Below are positions 1-8,800 of a stretch of 64,000 nt of DNA, in pieces. A program made the translations under genes and the position numbers. The notes beneath the pieces are model-generated. The model did no database searches and had not been told where the DNA came from. It worked only from the letters and a program-made list of their open reading frames with translations. Source of the stretch: an uncultured Candidatus Actinomarina sp. Its GTDB lineage: Bacteria; Actinomycetota; Acidimicrobiia; Actinomarinales; Actinomarinaceae. Within the stretch, counting starts at the first letter, position 1, and every line of letters begins with the position of its first letter. The stretch is from contig CACODT010000002.1 in the NCBI GenBank assembly GCA_902626065.1, forward strand, positions 1-64,000, given 5' to 3'.

Positions 1-784
1 TATTGATGTAATCGGTTAAATACTCTTGTTCACTTGAATCTAATTCACCTGCTGTTCTGTAGTGATTGTATGCACCACCGTAATAACGCACAAGTGCATC
101 AACTAAATATTCTTCCCCTCCAAAAAAGTCTCGTGCATCTTGTCGGTACAAAGTTGTTGAATTTTTTGGACAGTTCCTAGTTGAATATGTAAATGCATGA
201 AGTGATTCATGAAGTAAAACATCATAGGAAACTGCAGCTGAAAAAGCTCTATCCGATATCCAAATAGAAAGTGTCCATTCTGCATTTTTGGTTCCATCTG
301 AGCTTGTTCCGCTTGGATCCCATACTCCATAAGGACACCTCCCAACAAGTGAAGCCCCATATTGATGACAACCATTAATAACACTTATGTTATTTGTTTC
401 GATTATTTGTAACAGTAATGGAGGTAATTGTTTGACTAGTTCATCCAAAGTAGTTTGATTTGTGCCTTCGAATCCTGCGTATTCTGCAAATGGACCTGTG
501 TAAACCGTTGTGGTTGTAGTTGAAGTCGTAGTTGTTGAAGTTGTAGATGTTGTGGTTGAAGTGGTTGTTGTTGAAGGTGGAACAGTTGTTGTTGAAGGTG
601 GAACAGTGGTTGTAGTTGAAGATGTAGTAGTTGTTGGCTCAAGAGTTGTTGTAGTAGTATCGATGACTTGAATTTCGTCTTCTTGTTCAAGTACAATTGT
701 CTCTTCTTCTTGATTAAAGTTTATTACAACTAAAGAGACAATTAATAACAGGAGAATAAATGAATTTATATATCTGTTGTTCAT
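1..784 (-). CDS. Secreted HExxH metallopeptidase-like protein, Thr-rich linker (C-terminus cut by window edge)
   Basis: The reading frame opens at ATG 784-782 and runs off the left edge after 261 codons without a stop. It starts with one hydrophobic segment (about residues 8-23), which looks like a signal or membrane anchor. An acidic stretch and a Thr/Ser/Pro linker of about 50 residues follow, then a globular domain with NGCHQYG, RCPYGVWDP, LSIWISDR and LLHESLHAF (H192, E193, H196) and a downstream FGGEE. HExxH plus a later Glu suggests a zinc metallopeptidase; the fold is inferred. It is a clear paralogue of the protein at 14155-14946. Its start overlaps the stop of the upstream gene by ATGA, so it is probably the last visible gene of the surface cassette. 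I do not recognise a named family. Confidence 0.8.
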   Translation of the reverse strand, partial: MNNRYINSFILLLLIVSLVVINFNQEEETIVLEQEDEIQVIDTTTTTLEPTTTTSSTTTTVPPSTTTVPPSTTTTSTTTSTTSTTTTSTTTTTVYTGPFAEYAGFEGTNQTTLDELVKQLPPLLLQIIETNNISVINGCHQYGASLVGRCPYGVWDPSGTSSDGTKNAEWTLSIWISDRAFSAAVSYDVLLHESLHAFTYSTRNCPKNSTTLYRQDARDFFGGEEYLVDALVRYYGGAYNHYRTAGELDSSEQEYLTDYIN

Positions 785-2226
785 CTTCTAGCCTTTACTT
801 TTATAAATAAACCTACAATCAAAATTGTTAAAATGTATCCAATTAGGCCAATAGCAAAGGTTAAAGAAAAGGAACCCATACTTAATAAATCTTGTTGCAT
901 GTTGGCAAATTCACTATCTGGAGGAACAATAAGAATTCTTATAAACAACCACAAACCCAATATAAAACTTAAAAGTGGAAAGATTTTAAAAACACCTTGA
1001 GAGTCGGAAAGAGATTCGAATAACTCATTTCCACCGCCCGGCAGTGACTTAAACAAAACTCCCTCTAAACACATCAAGTAGCTAAGGGCTGCTGCTGCCG
1101 TCAATACCGTTGAGTCTCTAATAAGAGGTATAGATGTTAAATAGAAGAAACCAAACCCTGCAAGACTCAAAGCAATTGTTGAGTAAAATTTTGGTGATAG
1201 TTTTGCTATATTCCTTCTTCCAGTGATGTACGCAGATGCAAAAAATCCAAATATAAATCCAATTGGCATTTCAAAATAAATGAAAGCAAGAGTAGAAATC
1301 CCAGCAAAAAATATTGCTTGTGGGGCCCATTTAATTCTTACTTTCTGCTTAAAAACTTTACTTTCAATAAATCCCTCTGTCCCCTCGTAAAATAAAGTGA
1401 CTGCAATTAATCCAACGAGTGCAGCCACAAATATTGCTAGATTTTCAAGATCTAAAGATAGATCTGCCCCTTCCTCAACAAAGCCTATTAAAAATGCAGT
1501 TGAAAAGAGGACAAAAAGAACTTTTACTAAAGTAATAAGCTTCTTTGAGCCACGAATGTTTCTATCTTTGGCAAACCATCGAATGTTATTCGTTGAAATA
1601 ATTTTGTTAAACCATTCTTGCAAGAGCAGTACGACATAAAATAAAAAGATTATTCCTGTTGAAACAATTACAGCGATACTGTTTTTTTCTTGATCTGTTA
1701 AATCTACATCCTCAAATAAAGGAATAGATGTAATCAATTCATTTGTTATTTCAATATTCAGAAAATCAGTCTCCTCGATGACGGGTGGTGGAAGAGTTGT
1801 TGTAGTTGTAGACGTGGTGGTAGTAGTTGAAGTTGTTGTCGGTGGTGGGATTATTTTTAATAATTTTTGATTTATGTATTCCATCTCAACTATTTTTTTA
1901 CATTGATCTGCAGGACAGTCAGGTCCCGAAACATCTTCGAATTCGGTAACAAAAACCCGTACTGTGACTCTTACATAATCTGGATAGCAACACAGTTCAA
2001 GTTCCCCGTCTGGACTTTCTAGTTGAATTGTTTCAATATTATTGTCGTGTGAAATTTGGAGGACAATGTCATCATATTCCTCGAAATTTATAGACCATTC
2101 AACTAATATTTTTTCATTTTCTAATCGTTTTATATCAAGCTTTATATTTTCGGTATCTAAAGTTGGAGTAAAAAATGAACCATTGAAAAAGAGGAGGAAT
2201 AATAAAAATATTAGACTTTTTTTCAT
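781..2226 (-). CDS. Polytopic membrane protein with secreted N-terminal domain and Thr linker
   Basis: This 481-residue protein has a signal peptide (about 1-20) and an extracytoplasmic domain of about 110 residues that includes a Cys-rich patch (ELCCYP, then CPADQCKK). A Thr/Ser linker ending in LPPPVIEE follows, and then about eight or nine hydrophobic helices from about residue 180 to the end. No catalytic motif or known transporter signature is visible, so the function is unknown. It lies 3 bases after the TetR gene and overlaps the next gene by ATGA, which implies one transcript with the giant sortase-fused protein. A role in exporting, assembling or sensing that surface protein is possible, but only from context. 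Confidence 0.8.
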   Translation of the reverse strand: MKKSLIFLLFLLFFNGSFFTPTLDTENIKLDIKRLENEKILVEWSINFEEYDDIVLQISHDNNIETIQLESPDGELELCCYPDYVRVTVRVFVTEFEDVSGPDCPADQCKKIVEMEYINQKLLKIIPPPTTTSTTTTTSTTTTTLPPPVIEETDFLNIEITNELITSIPLFEDVDLTDQEKNSIAVIVSTGIIFLFYVVLLLQEWFNKIISTNNIRWFAKDRNIRGSKKLITLVKVLFVLFSTAFLIGFVEEGADLSLDLENLAIFVAALVGLIAVTLFYEGTEGFIESKVFKQKVRIKWAPQAIFFAGISTLAFIYFEMPIGFIFGFFASAYITGRRNIAKLSPKFYSTIALSLAGFGFFYLTSIPLIRDSTVLTAAAALSYLMCLEGVLFKSLPGGGNELFESLSDSQGVFKIFPLLSFILGLWLFIRILIVPPDSEFANMQQDLLSMGSFSLTFAIGLIGYILTILIVGLFIKVKARR

Positions 2227-2229
2227 TGA

Positions 2230-2859
2230 CTACTTTTGGATTTTAGTTGCCTTTTCAAAAATTTCATTTACATTTTCTACATACCATTCATCTGTATATT
2301 TAGACCAGACGGGATAGCTTGGGTCATAACGTAGCCATAGAAATGTACATCCATTGAATAATTGAAAAATATCATCAGCAAGACCATCAGCAGAATCAGC
2401 ATCATAATTTTTGCAGAGAGATTTGAGAACATCATAGGGTTCGCGCTGTATCCATTTACCCGATGATTGAATATCTCTAACTTCAAACCAAGCAAATCTA
2501 ATTGCATTACCAAGTTCAACAACTTTATTTGCGATTGTATCCAAAAACATGGTTATTGCAGCACCAGGCTCTGGGGAGGTTTCTAAAAATGCATTCAACT
2601 CATCAGCAACATCTTTAAATCCTAATTGAAATAGTGATCCATAAACATCTAATTTATTCTCAGGAAAATGATTGTAAGCAGTTGCTACAGACACTCCAGC
2701 ATGCTTTGCAATTTGTGAGACAGTGACTTTTTCATGAGAAACGAGAGGATTATTAAATAGCTCGACTGCACTGTTTATAAGCTTTTTATGCGCCTCATCA
2801 TATGTTTTTTGTGCACGTAATGATCTTCCATCTTGTTTTTTTAATGGTTCAATGCTCAT
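2230..2859 (-). CDS. TetR/AcrR family transcriptional regulator
   Basis: The protein has 209 residues, typical for TetR repressors. The N-terminal helix-turn-helix domain (about residues 15-65) shows the family pattern, with VTVSQIAKHAGVSVATAYNHFP as recognition region and a following stretch that fits the linker helix. The C-terminal ligand-binding part is not recognisable. The ATG (2859) directly follows the stop of the 2867-residue surface protein, and a membrane protein gene starts 3 bases after its own stop. Such an embedded regulator often controls its own operon. The ligand and operator are unknown; no obvious palindrome was seen in the short gap upstream of the giant gene. Confidence 0.9.
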   Translation of the reverse strand: MSIEPLKKQDGRSLRAQKTYDEAHKKLINSAVELFNNPLVSHEKVTVSQIAKHAGVSVATAYNHFPENKLDVYGSLFQLGFKDVADELNAFLETSPEPGAAITMFLDTIANKVVELGNAIRFAWFEVRDIQSSGKWIQREPYDVLKSLCKNYDADSADGLADDIFQLFNGCTFLWLRYDPSYPVWSKYTDEWYVENVNEIFEKATKIQK

Positions 2860-5800
2860 TTAATTACCACTTTCTATCCTAGTAAGAATCCCTGAAACAA
2901 CGAGTCTTTGCCTAGCAGAGTACCTAGGGTGACAAGTTGTTAATGTCAGCCTGTCATCACCTCGATTAAAAAGAACATAATCTCCTGTGTCAGCATCAAC
3001 CACTTCTATATCATCCACAATGTAATGGAATTTATTTGACCCATATGTTAGATAAATCTCATCTCCAATTTCTACCAAATCTAATCTACTGAAAGGGGCA
3101 CCATATGTTGTCCTGTGGCCTGCAATTCCAACATTTCCACCTGAACCCGGTAATTTTGTCCCAAGATAGTGTCCAGGACCAAATTGCAAATTAAGTTCAT
3201 CAGTACCTGAAACAACATATTGATTTACATTTATATCTGGAATTTCAAGAAGACCGAATATTTCAGGTTGAAATTCTTCAATCTTTGCACTCTGGTCAAT
3301 GACGGTAAAATCTTGTAAAGTTTCAAAAACAGGAATGTCACTTTGGAATAAGCGAAGAGGATTTGAAAAAATTGCAGGAGGATCTACGTCCTTTATTTCC
3401 TCACCTAGATAGATTTGTTCGAGATATGCTTGAGCATTGTCTTGTTGAACATTTGATAAAAACATTTGTTGTGTTGCATAAATACCAAAACCCATACCTG
3501 TAATTATCGATAAAACAGCAAATCCAAGAGCAGGTCGTTTGAATTTTTTTCTATCAAAAAATTTTCTCTTGATTTTTTTAGTGTCTTTTTTTGGAGAAAA
3601 TACCTTTTTCTCCGATATTTTTGCATCGAGCTCATTACCAGAATATATAATTTGAAAGTTATTTGAAATTAGACCCAAACGCTCTTCAAGAATTTCTTTT
3701 GTAAGTTCTGTATTTTCTTCCTTGCAAATAGATTTTATATTTTCAATTGCAACTAGAGTATATTGAAGCTCACTATCAAGTGCTTGTATCTCTGATTGAT
3801 AAGTTGTAAAACTCTTTGCATATGGAGCAAATTTATTTATATCAATACTAATTTCTACTTTTTCTTGTATTAGTTTCTCAATTTTTGTTTTTAATTTGAA
3901 GGCATGCTTATAAATATCTTCTAGCGAAATTTCACTTTCCATTAATTTTCTTTTTCGAGAAGATGTAAAAAGTATTACACCACCAACTAAAAATACTGAA
4001 CCACTTAAGACAATATAGTCTAAATTTATTCCTGTAGCTGCCAAGGCTATACTGTCCTCTCGATAGATGTAGGTAACGTTGTAACTACCATCAGTGAAAT
4101 ATATGTCATCATCATCATCCCACTCTAGAAAGTCATTTCCAGTTTCATCAGTAAGAGGTGCTTCACATATATCATCCTCTTCTAATATCATATCCTCACA
4201 AAAGTCATCCACTAATGGATCTGTTGGGTCAGGATCTGTTGGGTCAGGATCTGTTGGGTCAGGATCTGTTGGTTTTATACACTCAAGAAGTTCTTGTAAG
4301 CTTGTTGGATTACAAATCTCTTCTGGATCAGGATCAGGCAAAAGTATTTCTGGATCTATAGGAGGACCTGGAACTGTTGTTGTAGTTGTTGTTCCATCTG
4401 GCAATGTTGTAGTTGTTGTTCCATCTGGCAATGTTGTAGTTGTTGTAGGATCAGTTGTTGTAGTTGTCGGACAATCAACTACAAAGTCTGGACCCCAACC
4501 TTTCCAACCGCCTGAAAAAGAATTAGAAGTTGTAGAGGTTTTGTATCTCCATCTAACGTTTTGTCCGCTTGGAACATTAACAGATGCCATTTCTGAGCTA
4601 CCTGGTGCAACAGGTTGATTAGAAACGAGTGTCGACCAGCTTTCCCCTCCATCTAGAGAATACTCAGCTAAGAAATAAGCATTCGCATTTGATGAGTCTG
4701 AGTTAGCCATATGGAAGTGTGTAAGTTTTGCACCTCCGGAACATTCATTTCGAGTATTTGAAACCGAAGGGTTAATTGTTGGAGGTCCTGGCAGTGTTGT
4801 CGTAGTCGTTGGAGACGGATCATCAATACAATCTAAAACTTTCTTGGTACCACCTTTTGTTTTTCTACCACTTAGTTCATCTTTAATAATAAAACGAAGT
4901 TTATATGTAGATCCATTTGGGACAGATAAAAGTGTAGTTAAGTCTCGTGTTTCTCCAGCAGCAATACTAAAAGTTTGATCAACAACTTTGGCTTTGTTTA
5001 TTCTAATTCTCATCCTTAATGTTATGCCAACAGTTGATCTTGAGTTATCTACAATTAAACCAATTCTCGCAGTTCCATCATCATTACATTCCATGAAGTT
5101 TGCAATCCTAAAATCTAGAATAGGTTTCTCTTCTGTTGTAGTAGTAGTTTCCGGCAGTGTCGTGGTAGTTGTTGTAGTAGTAGTTGTAGTTGTAGTTGTA
5201 GTAGTGGTTGTAGTAGTGGTTGTAGTAGTTGTTGTCACAACACAGCTAGCCGTATATGAAAGAGTAGGATCTACGCCTGGGATATCTGTATCTTCAGTCA
5301 CCCAAGTACTACTGTCATGAGCGCCTCCAGATTTTCTTGAACTATATCTCCATTGAATACTTTCTCCATTAGCTAGTGCGGGAGCAGAATACGTCTCCGA
5401 TGAAGTAGCTGGTACCTCTTCATCATCTTTCAATTGTGTCCAGTTAGAGCCACCATCAGTTGAGTATTCCACCCTATAAAAGACTGAGACAGTCGAATCA
5501 GAACCGCTATTAAGAGTTATTGAAGGTGTTTGTGTCTGAGAATCAGAACATGATCCTAGTGATGTTGAAACACTAGCACACGATATCGTAAGCGCTGAAC
5601 CTATCGCTGTCCATGTTGACCCACCATCAGTTGAATACCTATGTTCACGTCCAGTACCATTTGCTATTGCAGTATTTACCGCAAATTCTTGTGTAGCGCC
5701 AGCATTAATTGACTTACCACTATCTTCACCGGTAACACTGCCTCCAAAATATGCCCAATCCCCAACATTTCCAGTCACCGCATTGGTTGCTCTTTTTTGT

Positions 5801-8800
5801 ACTAAAAATGTAATAGCGACGTTACTTCCGCTGTTGTCGACAGTAATTTTAATTTTACCCATTGTGCCACCCTGGCTTGTGCCGTTATTTTTACAACCAT
5901 TTGTTTCGTGAGAAACAGCCGGAGCAATAACGGGACAATCAATAGTTATTGTTGAAAGTGTTACCTCCGATTGGCTGAGTCCCTCTGATGCGTTAGCAAC
6001 AGAGTATTTTATGATTACCGAGGTATCATGACTTTGTGCTGGTACGGAAAGTGAGGAGGAGTCTGTCGCTCCAGCTCCAACGGTTGTAGCAGTTAAATCT
6101 GTAAAGTTTGATCCCCCGTCAGTTGAGTAGCTGACAGTGAATGTTCCAACAGCGGTTGAATTTGTATTTATAAGAGTTATTGGGATTGTTGCACTTCCAC
6201 TCGAACAACTTGCAGCAGTTGCTGTGGCAGTAGCATTAAGTATGGGGCAATCTATCTCAATACTGCTTAGGTTGGTTGTTGAAGCAGATGAAAAGTCGGT
6301 ACTTGATGAGGTCTGATAACGAATATAGACGGTAGTGTCGTTTGTAAATGATGAACCTGAGAGACTAACAGTAGAGGTTGAGTCTGCTCCAACTAAAACA
6401 TGAGATCCTCCGATACCGTCTGTCCAGGTTGAGTTATCTGTAGAGTATTGAACTTTAAAATAATTACCAGAACCCTGTCCAGTATTGTCAAGGAGTACGT
6501 TTATAGGTGCTCCCCCTCCTGAACATGTTCCATGCGATGCAGAAATTGCTGGTGTTGTACAACTGACTGTGGCACTATTTAAACTAGCACCAGTGACATA
6601 ATCTCCTGAGAATGATCCAGAAACCGTAGAGGTTTTATATCTCCACTGAATTGCAGTACCGTTATTGACAGTTTGTGTCACTGTATCTGATCCACCAACA
6701 GTAACCGATTTACTTGCTTCTTTTTCAACCCAGTTTGATCCACCGTCTATTGAGTACTCAATTAGGAAATACGCAGTAGCTTGTGATGAACCACTGTTTG
6801 AGATAGCTAATGTTGATGTCTTTGAAGCTCCACTACAACTAGCCGATAAAGTCTGTGAAGCAGAAGTTGTAATATTACATGACACATCTGAACTTGCACT
6901 TCCAGTAGCAGTTGGAGTTCCTGTAAACGTTGCACTTGTTGTCGATTCTTCATATCTCCACGTGATGTTTGAGCCAACCGGTACGCTATGCGTCAATGTT
7001 TCTGTGCTGTCAACACCAACAGACTGATTAGCTTCCTTCACTTGCCAGGCACCGCTATCAATCTTGTACTCAACTTTTACATACGCTGTTGTTGTTGCAG
7101 AGGCTGAGTTTGTAATTGCAAAACTTGATGTTGCACTACCACTGGAACACGTTCCAAGTGAAGCTGAAACACTTACATCAACAGTTGGACAATCAACGGT
7201 AAAATCTGGACCCCAGGTTGAGTAACCACCTGAAAAAGAATTAGAAGTTGTAGAGGTTTTGTATCTCCATCTAACATTTTGACCATGTGGGACATTTACA
7301 GATGCAGATTCTGAGCTATTTTGTGCAACAGCTTGATTTTCAACGAGTGTTGACCAGTTTTCCCCACCATCTAGGGAGTACTCAACAAAGAAATAAGCAG
7401 TCGCATTTGCTGAATCTGAGTTAGCCATATGGAAGTGTGTAAGTTTTGCACCTCCAGAACAGGCATTTCGTGTATTTGAAACAGAAGTATCAATTATTGG
7501 ACAATCTACAGTTGCACTATTCATATCACTACTTGTGACATAACTTCCTGAGAATGATCCTGAAGTTGTAGAAGACTTATATCTCCATTGAATAGCTGCA
7601 TCGTGAGATACGGATTGTGTCAGTGTTTCAGATCCATTTTTTGCAACGGATTGGTTTGCTGCTTTCTCTGTCCATGTTGATCCACCATCAACGGAGTATT
7701 CAACTAGGAAGTATGCCGTTGTGTTAGCAGAGTTGGAGTTTGATAAAGTTAATGTTGAAGTTGCTGCACCAGCTGAACAAGTACCTAATGCCTGTGATGC
7801 GCTCACATCTATTACTGGACAATCAACAGTACCACTTGCAACAGTTGTGGGTGTTAATCCTGTAAAACTAGCTGATGTATCTGAAGATGTAACTCTCCAA
7901 GTTATTGCAGAACCATGAGATACATTTTCTGAAAATAAGGAAGCCGTTCCATTTAATATAGTGGCGTTTGCATTCTCTACTGTATAAGTTGAACCACCAT
8001 CCGTTGAGTATTCTACTTTTACGTAAGCAGTTGAACCTGACGTATTCGAAACTGTAAGTGTTGATGTTGCAGTTCCAGAACTAGAACAACTACCCAAAGA
8101 TTGAGAACTTGAAACTGTTACGGGTTGAGGACAATCAACAGTTGCACTTTCAGATATTGTTGTAGGAGTCAATCCTGTAAAGTCACCACTCGTATCTGAA
8201 GAAGTAAATCTCCATGTTATCGCGCTTCCATCCGAAACAGATTGATTAAATAAAGAACCCGTCCCGTTTGTTATAGTCGCATTATTATCTGCAGGTGACC
8301 AAGTTGACCCACCATCAAGAGAGTATTCTACTTTTACATAAGCAGTTGAACCTGATGTATTCGTAATTGAAAGTGTAGAAGTTTGGGCGCCACCAGAACA
8401 AGTGCCTAGAGATTGTGATCCAGAAACAGCTACATCTGTAGGACAATCAACAGTTGCACTATTCATATCACTACTTGTGACATAACTTCCTGAGAATGAT
8501 CCTGACGCTGTAGAAGACTTATATCTCCATTGAATTGCCGTACCATTTGAAACAGATTGTGTCAGTGTTTCAGATGCGTTTTTTGCAACGGACTGGTTTG
8601 CTGCTTTCTCTGTCCAGTTAGATCCACCATCAACGGAGTATTCAACTAAGAAGTACGCTGTTGTGTTGGCGGAGTTAGAGTTTGATAATGTAAGGGTAGA
8701 TATTTGTGCACCACCGGAACAAGTACCATCCAAAGCCTGAGATGCAGATGGGTCAATATATAAACAATCTACAGTTGAACTAGCTACTTCCGTACCCGAT

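Noticed and set aside
4217-4272. 15-bp direct repeats as iterons or CRISPR
   Set aside because: The repeats are contiguous, in frame and encode TDPDP stalk units; no spacers, AT-rich box or rep gene are near.
4988-5320. Plus-strand reading frame rich in Val opposite the poly-Thr tract
   Set aside because: It is only the complement of Thr codons (ACN on the minus strand gives NGT/GTN frames on the plus strand) inside the giant gene; no ribosome site or family match.
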